Shown: positions 9,604-17,904 of the stretch, one piece after another
Layout: every line of letters starts with the position of its first letter
Position numbering within the stretch: the first letter of the stretch is position 1
Assembly: GCF_018129685.1 (NCBI RefSeq)
Contig: NZ_JAFCLG010000005.1
Coordinates: 248,001 to 312,000 of the forward strand
DNA: 64,000 nt
Origin: Bradyrhizobium manausense
GTDB lineage: Bacteria > Pseudomonadota > Alphaproteobacteria > Rhizobiales > Xanthobacteraceae
Direction: 5' to 3'
Program-made: the position numbers and the translations under genes
The notes under the pieces: model-generated
Told to the model about the DNA's origin: nothing
The model's database searches: none
What the model saw: the letters and a program-made list of their open reading frames with translations, nothing else

Positions 9604-9650
9604 GAGCGAAGCAATCCGGCCGGGCTGGTGGCCGGATTGCTTCGTCGCTC
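9604..9650. terminator. Strong hairpin between the two ParA genes
   Basis: Perfect 14-bp inverted repeat, arms 9608-9621 (GAAGCAATCCGGCC) and 9630-9643, with an 8-base loop; flanking GAGC/GCTC nearly extends it. It lies 64 bases past the stop of the upstream ParA gene (9707) and 110 bases before the start of the downstream one. There is no long T-tract on either side, so termination may be Rho-assisted, or the stem may protect or process the RNA. Confidence 0.5.
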
Positions 9651-9706
9651 GGGCTCTTGCAACCGGATTGCGAAGAGCCCGCCTGGGCCTTGAGCGATCG
9701 CCCCGC

Positions 9707-10447
9707 TCAGGACGCCAGAACAGTCGTCTCGTCGGCCGAAAGCTCGGCAGCGGCGTGCAGCACCCCGTCGGCGGCCGACATGACCTGGTCGATCAAGAGA
9801 TTGCCGGCGGAGAGTTCGAGACGGGTCTCGATCCAGCGCCAGAGGCCGCGGATTTCCTCGGTCGACTTGCCGTTCGGTGCGAATTCGCTGACGGCGAGGC
9901 CGACGGCCAGCGAGTCCTGGTGGTCGTTGCGCATCGCGATCAGCGGACGTGCGAGCACCTCGGTGAGATCGAGCGCGGCTTCCTCGGCGAGGGTATTGGC
10001 CGCGTTGTCGATGCGCTGGCCGCGGATCGGCGTCTGGTTCAGAACGAAGCTGTAGGGACGCTTCCAGGCGCGTGCGACGCTGACGGTGGAGACAGTCGCC
10101 TCGATGTCGGCGACGCTCGGGCGGGCCGGGATCAGGCAGAGATCGGAATGGCGGATCGCGGCGGTGGTCGTGGCGGACAGGCCGGCCGCGGTGTCGACGA
10201 TCGCGAGCTGGAGACCGCTGTCGGCCAGCATCTTCAGCCGTGGCGCGAAATCGGCAGCGTGATAGATCGGCTCGACGACGACGTCGTCATTGTTGCGGCG
10301 GCGTGCCCAGTTGGACAGCGTGCCCTGCGGGTCGGTCTCGATCAGGCGGACGGTGAAGCCGGCCTGCTTGGCAGCCAGCGCGAGGCCGATGGCGAGCGTG
10401 CTCTTGCCGCTGCCACCCTTTTGGGTGGCCAGTACGATCGTGTGCAT
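9707..10447 (-). CDS. Orphan ParA/MinD-family ATPase (copy 2)
   Basis: 246-aa ParA-like ATPase: VLATQKGGSGKSTLA (deviant Walker A with both lysines), RLIETDPQGTLSNW, LAIVDTAAG (Walker B) and FVLNQTPIRGQR. ATG 10447 is preferred to the longer reading from 10504 because it places the P-loop at the normal distance from the N-terminus and has AAGGA about 13 bases upstream. It is a tandem paralog of the ATPase at 8788-9498; by eye about half of the aligned residues are identical. No ParB gene or parS-like site was recognised. Likely functions are positioning of a protein cluster or DNA; this is inferred. Confidence 0.87.
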   Translation of the reverse strand: MHTIVLATQKGGSGKSTLAIGLALAAKQAGFTVRLIETDPQGTLSNWARRRNNDDVVVEPIYHAADFAPRLKMLADSGLQLAIVDTAAGLSATTTAAIRHSDLCLIPARPSVADIEATVSTVSVARAWKRPYSFVLNQTPIRGQRIDNAANTLAEEAALDLTEVLARPLIAMRNDHQDSLAVGLAVSEFAPNGKSTEEIRGLWRWIETRLELSAGNLLIDQVMSAADGVLHAAAELSADETTVLAS

Positions 10448-10569
10448 TGGAAGATCAATCCTTTGGAGTGCTTGGGTCTGAGGTAACGCCACGCGAACGT
10501 GCATCGAATTGCGATGCTGAGCTCTTCTCGCTCAGGACGTGCCCTGCCCGATCCAAAGGGGGACCGCGG

Positions 10570-10731
10570 ATGTCCGAATCAACAGTAACGATGATGGCAG
10601 AATCGGGAATGCCAGTTAATCCGTACCAGTACTGGACCCGTAGAAGTGCCTGTGATGTGCTTGCCGTCGTGAACAAAAAGGACAAGCGGCATGGGTGGAA
10701 ACTGGCGCGACCGGACGGCGACGAGCTTTGA
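10570..10731 (+). CDS. Possible 53-aa leader ORF overlapping the ggt start
   Basis: Short open frame starting MSESTVTMMAESGMPVNPYQYW and ending RPDGDEL, preceded by a G-rich element (AAGGGGG, about 7 bases upstream). It overlaps the first 41 bases of ggt in another frame. Codon use is less GC3-biased than its neighbours, which argues against a strongly selected gene. No family was recognised. It could be a coupled leader peptide or simply chance; weak support. Confidence 0.22.
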   Translation: MSESTVTMMAESGMPVNPYQYWTRRSACDVLAVVNKKDKRHGWKLARPDGDEL

Positions 10732-12370
10732 ATGCCAGAAGATGCCGGCGGTCTCGAGCCGCGGCATGGTGGTCAGCAACCACCCGCTGGCCTCCAGCGC
10801 CGGCGCCGAGATGCTGGCCGCCGGCGGCAACGCCATCGATGCTGCAATCGCGACCCTGTTCACGCTGACCGTGGTCGAGCCGATGATGGTCGGCATCATC
10901 GGCGGCGGCATGGCGCATATTCGCCTGGCCGACGGCAGCCACCGCATCGTCGATGGCCAGAGCACGGTGCCCGCGTCGGTCCGCGACACCACCTACACCT
11001 CCAGGCCGGGCTCGGCGCATGACGTGTTCGACACCGTCGGCAATGAGAACCTCAACGGGCCAAAGGCCGTCGCCACGCCGGGCTCGCTGAAAGCCTGGTG
11101 CGAGACGTTGAGCCGGTTCGGCACCATGAGCCTTGCCGACGTCATGCAGCCCGCGATCAAGCATGCCGAGCGCGGCTATGCGGTGACACCTTACTTGCAC
11201 GAATGCATCGGCGAGTGCGCCGCCACGATGCGCAAGGACAAGCCGATCGCGGCGATCTTCTTGCCCAATGGCGCGCCGCTCAAGGTCGGTGAGCGCGTGG
11301 TGCAGGCCGAGTATGCCGAGACGCTGCGCACCATCGCCGATCACGGCGAGAACGCGCTGTACGAGGGGCCGCTCGGCGATATCCTCGCCGATTATATGGA
11401 AAAGGCAGGCGGCTTCATCCGCCGCAACGATCTGACCGGCTACAAGACGGTCGAGCGGCAGCCGATCCGTGCTGATTATCGCGGCTGGACCATCCTTGGC
11501 CCGCCGCCACCCGCGGCCTCCGGTGTGCACATCGCGCAGATGCTGAACATCCTGGAGGGCTACGACATCGGCGCCTTCGGCTTCGGCACATCAGAGACCA
11601 TCCACTATCTCGCCGAGGTCCTCAAAATCGCCTTCGCCGATCGCGCCGCAGCCAGCGGCGACCCAGATTATGTCGGCGTGCCCGTGGAGAAGCTGACCTC
11701 GAAAGCCTACGCCGACGAGCGCCGCCGCACGATCGACCCAGCCCGTGCGCAGGCCTTTGGCGCGGGTGTGACGCAGCTCGAAAGCGCGCACACCACGCAT
11801 ATGACGGCGGCGGATAGTTTCGGCAACGTGGTCGCGACCACGCAGACCATCAACAATCTGTTCGGCGCGAAGATCATGATCCCGGGTCTTGGCGCCATCG
11901 CCAACAACTACATGAACCTGTTCGATCCGCGGCCGGGCCATGCGCTGTCGCTGGCGCCGGGCAAGCGCGTCACGACCTCGATGTCGCCGATGATGGCGCT
12001 CCGCGACGGCAAGCTGCGCTACGCGCTGGGCCTGCCCGGTGGCAAGCGCATCTTCCCCAGCGCGATGCAGGCGCTGATCAATCTCATCGACCACGGCATG
12101 AGCTTGCAGGAAGCGGTCGAGGCGCCGCGGGTCTGGACCGAAGGCAATGCGCTCGAGGTCGAGCAACAGGTGCCGGAGAGCGTGCGGACAAAGCTCACCG
12201 CGCTCGGCCACAAGGTCCAGCCGGTCGCGACTGTCGCCGGCGGCATGAACGGCATCGCCTTCCACGACGACGGCACGATGACCGGCGCCGCCTGCTGGCG
12301 CGCGGACGGCACGCCGGTTGGAATTTCAGGTGGGCTTGCGAAGAGCGGCGTGCGGTTCAGGTTGGGTTAG
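10691..12370 (+). CDS. ggt: Gamma-glutamyltransferase family protein
   Basis: Ntn-hydrolase that transfers or hydrolyses gamma-glutamyl groups, e.g. of glutathione; family members self-cleave into two subunits. At 559 aa it has the usual length. It has the N-terminal GGNAIDAAIA and IGGGMAHIRLADG signatures; the self-processing nucleophile is Thr368 within HTTHMTAAD, at the family TTH motif, followed by NLFGAKIMIPGLGAIANNYM and MSPMMALRDGK. No obvious signal peptide is present, so a cytosolic or non-classical location is possible. Starts at ATG 10691 with AAAGGA 8 bases upstream. Substrate not determinable: bacterial relatives include cephalosporin acylases and the YwrD group. Confidence 0.88.
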   Translation: MGGNWRDRTATSFECQKMPAVSSRGMVVSNHPLASSAGAEMLAAGGNAIDAAIATLFTLTVVEPMMVGIIGGGMAHIRLADGSHRIVDGQSTVPASVRDTTYTSRPGSAHDVFDTVGNENLNGPKAVATPGSLKAWCETLSRFGTMSLADVMQPAIKHAERGYAVTPYLHECIGECAATMRKDKPIAAIFLPNGAPLKVGERVVQAEYAETLRTIADHGENALYEGPLGDILADYMEKAGGFIRRNDLTGYKTVERQPIRADYRGWTILGPPPPAASGVHIAQMLNILEGYDIGAFGFGTSETIHYLAEVLKIAFADRAAASGDPDYVGVPVEKLTSKAYADERRRTIDPARAQAFGAGVTQLESAHTTHMTAADSFGNVVATTQTINNLFGAKIMIPGLGAIANNYMNLFDPRPGHALSLAPGKRVTTSMSPMMALRDGKLRYALGLPGGKRIFPSAMQALINLIDHGMSLQEAVEAPRVWTEGNALEVEQQVPESVRTKLTALGHKVQPVATVAGGMNGIAFHDDGTMTGAACWRADGTPVGISGGLAKSGVRFRLG

Positions 12371-12404
12371 GTCCTGATGGAGTTCGCTTAACTAACCGCG
12401 AGCT

Positions 12405-12462
12405 CCCGAAGCACCCTCACCCCAACCCTTTCCCGCAAGCTCGCGGGAGAAGGAGCGCACCG
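12405..12462. repeat. Short palindromic intergenic repeat remnant
   Basis: Between the ggt stop and the stop of the convergent protein, a CACCCTCACCCC...CCCGCAAGCTCGCGGGAGAAGGAGCG pattern with a small perfect stem (CCCGC-aagct-GCGGG). This is the form of a widespread rhizobial repeat, here a short fragment, and it may act as the shared termination region of the two convergent genes. Confidence 0.4.
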
Positions 12463-12474
12463 TCCACGCGGCCC

Positions 12475-13836
12475 CTACTTTCGCACGCAGATCACGCGCA
12501 CGACGCTGGCCTTCGCATCTGTCGACGTGCCGTTCGCTGTAACGCCGTTCGCCTTCAGGAAGTCGCGCACCGTCTCCGCCGGGACCATCACGGCCTGCGA
12601 CGCCGGTGCCGCCGTCGCGGGTCCCGCGATGACGGCCGGCTTCAACAATGCCAAGCCGGCGAACTTTCCATCGCCGTCAATAGCGGGGCCGCCGGAAAAT
12701 CCAACCGCCGGCGGCGGCGACAGTGCGGCATCGCCGCTGCCGACCGGCGCCAGCGCGCCCTTGACGCTCGACACGACGGCCGCACCGCCCTGGCTTTGGG
12801 GATCGGCGATGCCGACGACATCGACGCTCGTCTTCGCTGCGCCGCCTGTCAGGATCAGCGGCTTCAGGCCGCGCGCGCCATAGATGTGCAAGAGCGCAAG
12901 ATCGTGCTCCTTGTCCTCGGCGAGACGATCGGCATTGCCGAAGCCACCGATGGTGATCGCGAGACAGGAATCGGTGACGAGACGATCCGCCAGAATCGCG
13001 CCGTCGTCGCTGACGACGATGCCGGTGCCATATTCGACGGTCTTGCGCGGTGGCGGTCCGGCCTGCGGTCCCGTCGGGAACGCGTTGAACGCGCTCGACA
13101 TCGCGATCACGACCGGCTCGACCGTGTTCTCGGTCGCCTGATCGTACAGGATTGTCATGATGCGGACTTCGTCGCCCTTGAAGGTGCCACGCACGTAAAA
13201 TTTCTTAAGGCCCTGCAATCCCGACAGCACGAAGAAATCAGGCTTCACCACGGTGTAATCGACCTTGCGTCCGGCCGGCTCCTTCTTCTCGGCCTCCGCG
13301 AGCTTTGCGGTGGTCGGGTTCGCCTCCTTGCGGCGGCTGAGCTGCACCTGCACCGTGCCCGTTGGCGAGCTCCATTTCGAGCCGTTGGCGTCGGTCGTCT
13401 GCTGCGGCACGAGCTTACCGGGAATGCCAAGCCGCGCGCCGCTGGTCATCTCCGTCACGATCTTCCAGCCGACGTTGTCCTGCTTGCGCCGAGCGGTTTC
13501 GGCGAGCGCGGCGCGTTCCTGCGGATTCAGCACGCCGGTCGGCTTGCCGCCCTTGGCCTTCTGGTATTCCTTGATGGCGTCAACCATGCGCGAGCTGACG
13601 TCGCCGGTGATGGCGCCATTGTATTCGCCGACCCAGGCGAGGTCGGATTGCAGCGCCAGCCGCTCGGCCTGCGCCATCGCGTCGGCTGTTTCCGACGGGG
13701 TTTGCAGGGCGGGTGGCTTGATTGGTGCGGTCTGGACCGCCTTCGGCCTGGCGCCGGGGACCTGCGGCGCCGTCATCTGGGCGCCAGCGCCTGTGGCAGA
13801 CGCCAACATCAGTGTTGCCGCAAGCATCGATCTCAT
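12475..13836 (-). CDS. Secreted trypsin-like protein with degenerate catalytic triad
   Basis: About 453 aa from ATG 13836, chosen because it begins a clear signal peptide (MRSMLAATLMLASATGAGAQ); upstream starts 13881 and 13899 would extend it. Residues about 60-120 resemble a peptidoglycan-binding-like helical repeat (GEYNGAITGDVSSRMVDAIKEYQ). The C-terminal half is a trypsin/DegP-like fold: GTGIVVSDDGAILADRLVTDSC, DKEHDLALL (Asp) and VGFSGGPAID (Ser381). At the place of the catalytic His (usually TNxHV) it reads ADRLV, so no His is present. A periplasmic pseudoprotease or binding role is inferred. Convergent with ggt, divergent from moeB. Confidence 0.75.
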   Translation of the reverse strand: MRSMLAATLMLASATGAGAQMTAPQVPGARPKAVQTAPIKPPALQTPSETADAMAQAERLALQSDLAWVGEYNGAITGDVSSRMVDAIKEYQKAKGGKPTGVLNPQERAALAETARRKQDNVGWKIVTEMTSGARLGIPGKLVPQQTTDANGSKWSSPTGTVQVQLSRRKEANPTTAKLAEAEKKEPAGRKVDYTVVKPDFFVLSGLQGLKKFYVRGTFKGDEVRIMTILYDQATENTVEPVVIAMSSAFNAFPTGPQAGPPPRKTVEYGTGIVVSDDGAILADRLVTDSCLAITIGGFGNADRLAEDKEHDLALLHIYGARGLKPLILTGGAAKTSVDVVGIADPQSQGGAAVVSSVKGALAPVGSGDAALSPPPAVGFSGGPAIDGDGKFAGLALLKPAVIAGPATAAPASQAVMVPAETVRDFLKANGVTANGTSTDAKASVVRVICVRK

Positions 13837-13927
13837 GACAAATCCAGCCAGCCCATTGAACGCGCTGCCATTGAAGCACATCTCGTTGGTCGCGAACAAT
13901 GTTGCGGTGGTTCAGGAGTCAAAGAGC

Positions 13928-14731
13928 TTGCTCAACCCGGACGAACTCGAACGCTATGCCCGCCATATCGTGCTGCGCGATGTCGGCGGCCCCGGTCAGG
14001 CTGCGCTGAAGCGGGCCTCTGCGCTGGTGATTGGCGCCGGCGGGCTCGGCGCGCCTGCGCTGATGTATCTGGCGGCCGCCGGCATCGGAACGTTGGGCGT
14101 GGTCGATGACGACCTCGTGTCGCTGTCGAACCTGCAGCGCCAGGTGATCCATACGACGCCCGACATCGGCCGGCACAAGGTCGAGAGCGCGGCCGAGCGG
14201 ATCGCAGAGCTCAATCCCCATGTGCATTTCGTCGGTCACGCGACCTGGCTCAACGCCGATAATGCGCTCAGCCTGATCGGCGATTACGACCTCGTGCTCG
14301 ACGGTTCCGACAATTTCGCGACGCGCTACCTGGTCTCGGATGCCTGCTTCTTCGCGAAGCGGCCGCTGATCACGGCGGCGCTCGGCACGTTTGACGGCTC
14401 GCTCACCACCATCCGCGCGCACGAGAAGAACGAGCAAGGCGAATTCAATCCGACCTATCGCTGCCTGTTTCCGGAAGCGCCGCCGCCGGGCACCGTGCCG
14501 GCCTGCGCGGAGGCCGGCGTGATGGGCGCGCTTGCGGGCGTCATGGGCTCGATGATGGCGCTGGAGGCGATCCGCGAGATCGTCGGTTTCGGCGATGGCC
14601 TGGTCGGCCGTCTCCTGATGATCGACGCACGCGCGATGCGCTTCGAGACGCTGCGCTATGCGCGCGATCCCGCCAATCCGCTCAATGGCGATGGGCCAGT
14701 GGTCACCGACCTCAGCGCCCATCGCACCTGA
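13928..14731 (+). CDS. moeB: MoeB/ThiF-family adenylyltransferase
   Basis: E1-like enzyme that adenylates the C-terminal Gly of a ubiquitin-like sulfur carrier (MoaD in molybdopterin, or ThiS). 267 aa, with the ATP-binding VIGAGGLGAPALMYLAAAGIG, the DLVSLSNLQRQ acidic/Arg region, LDGSDNFATRYL and CAEAGVMGALAGVMGSMMALEAI. The only credible start is TTG 13928, because AGGAG lies 9 bases before it and the MoeB N-terminal helix (PDELERYARHIVL) begins right after; no in-frame ATG is suitable. Divergent from the secreted protein gene with a 91-bp gap. MoeB is preferred over ThiF by overall resemblance, but the partner gene is not in the window. Confidence 0.85.
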   Translation: MLNPDELERYARHIVLRDVGGPGQAALKRASALVIGAGGLGAPALMYLAAAGIGTLGVVDDDLVSLSNLQRQVIHTTPDIGRHKVESAAERIAELNPHVHFVGHATWLNADNALSLIGDYDLVLDGSDNFATRYLVSDACFFAKRPLITAALGTFDGSLTTIRAHEKNEQGEFNPTYRCLFPEAPPPGTVPACAEAGVMGALAGVMGSMMALEAIREIVGFGDGLVGRLLMIDARAMRFETLRYARDPANPLNGDGPVVTDLSAHRT

Positions 14732-14839
14732 GTGGCGCGTCGACAAATGAATTTGTCTCGTCCGCTTTGTTCTTCAAAAAGGGAGCTTTGAACGGCTGAA
14801 TGTCGGCCTTCGGCTCACAAGCAGACGGTTTGAAGCCGA

Positions 14840-15193
14840 TCAATTAAACTCAAGCGGTGGAGGCCCGAATCTGTTGTCAGAGAGGTCACCGGGATAAAAC
14901 AACAAAACGAGAGGCGTGATGAGCCCCACGACGGGAATGAAGAGGTATAAACAGGCGAAGCCAGATTTGTTAATATCACGAAACCGCTTTGCCGTGGCTG
15001 CAAATAGAACCCAGATCATGATGATTAGCGGCGTCATGCCGGTGAATATACCGAGCTCGCCCATTTCGCGAAGACTAGGCCATGTTAGGGCGAAAATGAC
15101 AATCGGTCCCGTGTATCCAATTATCATCACCATCGCGTACTGAAATCTATTCATACGGCCGTAGAAACCAAAGAATGCGCGTAAGTATTTCAT
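14840..15193 (-). CDS. DUF805 inner-membrane protein
   Basis: 117-aa integral membrane protein with the DUF805 pattern: FFGFYGRMNRFQY at the N-terminus, AKRFRDINKSGFACLYLFIP in the middle, and a C-terminal NRFGPPP. Three or four hydrophobic helices are visible. Function of DUF805 proteins is unknown. Base composition is clearly less GC-rich than the flanking genes (many A/T-ending codons), which may mean recent acquisition. It sits alone between the moeB 3' end and the convergent region before the dehydrogenase, with no operon partner. Confidence 0.8.
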   Translation of the reverse strand: MKYLRAFFGFYGRMNRFQYAMVMIIGYTGPIVIFALTWPSLREMGELGIFTGMTPLIIMIWVLFAATAKRFRDINKSGFACLYLFIPVVGLITPLVLLFYPGDLSDNRFGPPPLEFN

Positions 15194-15395
15194 TGCATTC
15201 GCAACGGACGTGCCGTTTCCTTCGATGCCAAAACGCTCAATTACAACCCTACGCTGTGTCTTTGCGCGGTCAAGAGCTGCTTTGCAGACTCAACTGGCCG
15301 ACTGTCATGGGCCGTCGATGACGACCACGCGGCACTGACTTTCGGTTATCCTTGGAAGCGAACGGTGGCGAGCGCGGCCCTCGGCCGCAGCATCC

Positions 15396-16397
15396 TCAGA
15401 GCATGCTCGGCAGCACGCGATCCGGCGGCTTGTGCGCGTCGAGGAAGGTGCGGATGTTGATGATGACCTTCTCGCCCATCTCGACGCGGCCCTCGATCGT
15501 GGCCGAGCCCATATGCGGCATGAGAATGACCTTGCCGGCTCTGGCGAGCCGCACCAGCTTCGGGTTCACCGCCGGCTCGTGCTCATAGACGTCGAGGGCG
15601 GCGCCGCCGATCTCGCCGCCTTCGATCAGCTTGATCAACGTGTCCTCGTCCGTCACCTCACCGCGCGCGGTGTTGACGATGTAGGCGTCCTTGCGGATCA
15701 GCTTCAGCCGGCGCGCCGACAGCAGGTGATACGTCGCCGGTGTGTGCGGACAGTTCACCGAGATGATGTCCATTCGCGCCAGCATCTGGTCGAGGCTTTC
15801 CCAATAGGTCGCCCCCAATTCTTCGGCGATCTTCGGCGCGACGGGACGGCGGTTGTGATAGTGGATCTGCAAGCCGAAGGCGCGGGCGCGGCGCGCGACG
15901 GCCTGGCCGATGCGGCCCATGCCGATGATGCCGAGGCGCTTGCCGCCGATGCGGTGGCCGAGCATCCAGGTCGGCGACCAGCCGGCCCAGGGTTTTCCTT
16001 CCGTCAGCACGGAAGCACCTTCGATCATCCGGCGCGGCACGGCCAGGATCAGCGCCATGGTCATGTCGGCGGTGTCTTCGGTCAGAACTTTTGGCGTGTT
16101 GGTGACGGTGATGCCGCGGGCATGCGCGGCCTCCACGTCGATATTGTCGACGCCGTTGCCGAAATTGGCGATCAGCTTCAGCTTGCAGTCGGGCTGGTTG
16201 ACGATGTCGGCGCTGATGTGATCGGTGACCGTTGGAACCAGGATGTCGGCGGTGCGCGCGGCCTCGGCGATCTGCTCGGCCGACATCGGCGTGTCGTCGA
16301 GATTGATACGCGCGTCGAACAGCTCGCGCATCCGGGTCTCGATCGAGTCCGGCAACTTGCGCGTTACAACGACGAGGGGCTTTTTCTTCACTGACAT
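15396..16397 (-). CDS. D-isomer-specific 2-hydroxyacid dehydrogenase (glyoxylate reductase-like)
   Basis: NAD(P)H-dependent 2-hydroxyacid dehydrogenase, 333 aa. The Rossmann motif is GIIGMGRIGQAVARRARAFG; substrate/catalytic residues are seen as NFGNGVDNID, NTARGEV (catalytic Arg) and MPHMGSAT (catalytic His). The sequence most resembles glyoxylate reductases (GyaR) with the YHNRRP cofactor-loop pattern that favours NADPH through its Arg residues, but relatives accept hydroxypyruvate or other 2-ketoacids. Start ATG 16397 has AGGGCAGG just upstream. Monocistronic, divergent from the SH3-domain gene. Confidence 0.88.
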   Translation of the reverse strand: MSVKKKPLVVVTRKLPDSIETRMRELFDARINLDDTPMSAEQIAEAARTADILVPTVTDHISADIVNQPDCKLKLIANFGNGVDNIDVEAAHARGITVTNTPKVLTEDTADMTMALILAVPRRMIEGASVLTEGKPWAGWSPTWMLGHRIGGKRLGIIGMGRIGQAVARRARAFGLQIHYHNRRPVAPKIAEELGATYWESLDQMLARMDIISVNCPHTPATYHLLSARRLKLIRKDAYIVNTARGEVTDEDTLIKLIEGGEIGGAALDVYEHEPAVNPKLVRLARAGKVILMPHMGSATIEGRVEMGEKVIINIRTFLDAHKPPDRVLPSML

Positions 16398-16712
16398 GTC
16401 CTGCCCTCATGAGACGTTGCGGGCCGCCTCTGTCGCCAAAGGCCGGCCGTTGAGGCCTCATTAACCCGGTTGTTCGACACTGGCCTTGCCGCGTCGTCCC
16501 CGGCGTTTCCTTCAAGCTGTCCCCAGCTTTCCGGCCGGAAAATCGGGGCAAACTGGTTGTTCAGATGTCCGTCCTCTCTAGCAGAAGGCCGGGCCAAGAC
16601 AAGTTGGCTTCGGGAACCCGCGTGGGGCGGGACAGGGAATGATGCGGCAGGGTTTGGAATGTGGGGTGAGGGCCCTGGCTTTGAGCCGAGGTCTTCGACG
16701 GGAGACGGGTTA
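16398..16712. other. Divergent intergenic region
   Basis: This 315-bp region separates two divergently transcribed genes. The SH3 protein frame stays open upstream to about 16470, but that stretch lacks a ribosome site and reads as low-complexity residues, so it is taken as non-coding leader. No operator, hairpin or repeat was recognised. Confidence 0.4.
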
Positions 16713-17243
16713 ATGGCGTTGGGGCGGTTTTGTTCGGTGATGGCGCTCGTTTGCACCTGGTGGAGCGCCTCGGTCGGCCCCTCGCACTCGGCCAAGGACA
16801 CTACACCGCAGACCGCCAGCGGCCTTCCGGTGCCGCGCTATGTCAGTCTCAAATCGGATCACGTGAACGTCCGCGCCGGCCCGACCAAGGACAATGACGT
16901 CGCCTGGGTCTACACCCGTGCCGGCCTTCCGGTCGAAATTACCGCCGAGTTCGAGAATTGGCGTCGCGTGCGCGATTCCGAGGGTGCCGAGGGCTGGGTC
17001 TATCACTCGCTGTTGTCGGGACGCCGCACTGCGGTGGTCACCATGAAGAACAAGGACGACCTCGCGCCGATCTACGAGCGCGCCGACCCCGACAGCGCGG
17101 TGGCCGCGAAACTCCAGGCCGGCGTCGTGACGACAGTGAAAAAGTGCACCACCAGCTGGTGCCACGTCACCGGCAATGGCTTTGACGGCTGGATCCAGCA
17201 GGAGCGCCTTTGGGGCGTCTATGCGGACGAGCAGGTGAACTGA
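16713..17243 (+). CDS. Secreted SH3-domain protein
   Basis: 176-aa protein with an N-terminal signal segment (MALGRFCSVMALVCTWWSASVG) followed by two bacterial SH3-like (SH3b/SH3_4) units: YVSLKSDHVNVRAGPTKDNDVAWVY...GWVYHSLLSG and a second ending DGWIQQERLWGVY. Such domains bind peptidoglycan or proteins in the periplasm; no catalytic domain is attached. ATG 16713 is preferred over the open extension to 16470 because GGGAGACGGG lies just upstream and the signal peptide starts there. Convergent with irr; a palindromic repeat fills the gap at 17276-17362. Confidence 0.82.
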   Translation: MALGRFCSVMALVCTWWSASVGPSHSAKDTTPQTASGLPVPRYVSLKSDHVNVRAGPTKDNDVAWVYTRAGLPVEITAEFENWRRVRDSEGAEGWVYHSLLSGRRTAVVTMKNKDDLAPIYERADPDSAVAAKLQAGVVTTVKKCTTSWCHVTGNGFDGWIQQERLWGVYADEQVN

Positions 17244-17275
17244 CGCCGCGGGCGGAAGAACAAGCTGTAAGCCAA

Positions 17276-17362
17276 CGTCATGCCCGGGCTTGTCCCGGGC
17301 ATCCACGGACTTCTGCACCTGGCCCAAAAACGTGGATGGCCGGGACAAGCCCGGCCATGACG
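17276..17362. repeat. Palindromic intergenic repeat, family A copy 1
   Basis: Begins CGTCATGCCCGGGCTTGTCC and ends with GGACAAGCCCGGCCATGACG. The two outer halves are each palindromic and also face each other. It lies in the convergent gap between the SH3 gene and irr. Further copies are at 49430-49511, 50247-50328 and 54323-54401. Confidence 0.85.
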
Positions 17363-17387
17363 ACTAAATCAACGGTGTAGGACGATC

Positions 17388-17876
17388 TCAGCGCTTCTTG
17401 CGCAGGCGCACGACCATGTCGATGCGCGCGATCTCGTAACCTTCAGGCACTTCCGGCATCTTGGACAGCGCCAGATGCGGATCCTCGATATCGACCAGCT
17501 CGTGGCTGTTCTCGAGATAGTAGTGATGGTGGGTGGTGACGTTGGTGTCGAAATAAGTCTTGGTGCCGTCGACGCTGACCTGGCGCAGCAGGCCGGCATC
17601 GGTCAGCTGGTTCAGCGTGTTGTAGACGGTCGCGAGCGACACCGGCACTTTGGCCAGGGTTGCTTCCTCATAGAGCATTTCAGCCGTGAGGTGGCGTGCG
17701 CCCTTGCCGAACAGGAGCCAGCCGAGCGCCATGCGCTGCCGCGTCGGGCGCAGGCCGGCTGACTGGAGCATTTCGTTGACGTCGTGCCAAGGGCACCCGG
17801 TCAGGGCCGGCTGGCGGCCTGACAGAAGGGCCGCATGGGCATCTTCGTCGTTACGGATTGCGTTGTTGTCGCTCAT
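17388..17876 (-). CDS. irr: Iron response regulator Irr (Fur family)
   Basis: Haem-responsive Fur-superfamily regulator that in Bradyrhizobium represses haem synthesis and controls iron genes, and is degraded on binding haem. From ATG 17876 it is 162 aa, and the haem regulatory motif GCPWHD falls at residues 27-32, matching the known Cys29 position of B. japonicum Irr to within one residue; this supports 17876 over the upstream GTG 17903. A second haem-binding HHH cluster is at 116-118 (TTHHHYY). The winged helix is around RPTRQRMAL...VSLATVYNTLNQL. Divergent from fabA; the intergenic region has direct and inverted repeats listed separately. Confidence 0.95.
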   Translation of the reverse strand: MSDNNAIRNDEDAHAALLSGRQPALTGCPWHDVNEMLQSAGLRPTRQRMALGWLLFGKGARHLTAEMLYEEATLAKVPVSLATVYNTLNQLTDAGLLRQVSVDGTKTYFDTNVTTHHHYYLENSHELVDIEDPHLALSKMPEVPEGYEIARIDMVVRLRKKR

Positions 17877-17904
17877 TTCCTGAATTCGGGCACGCGTGAA
17901 CAAT

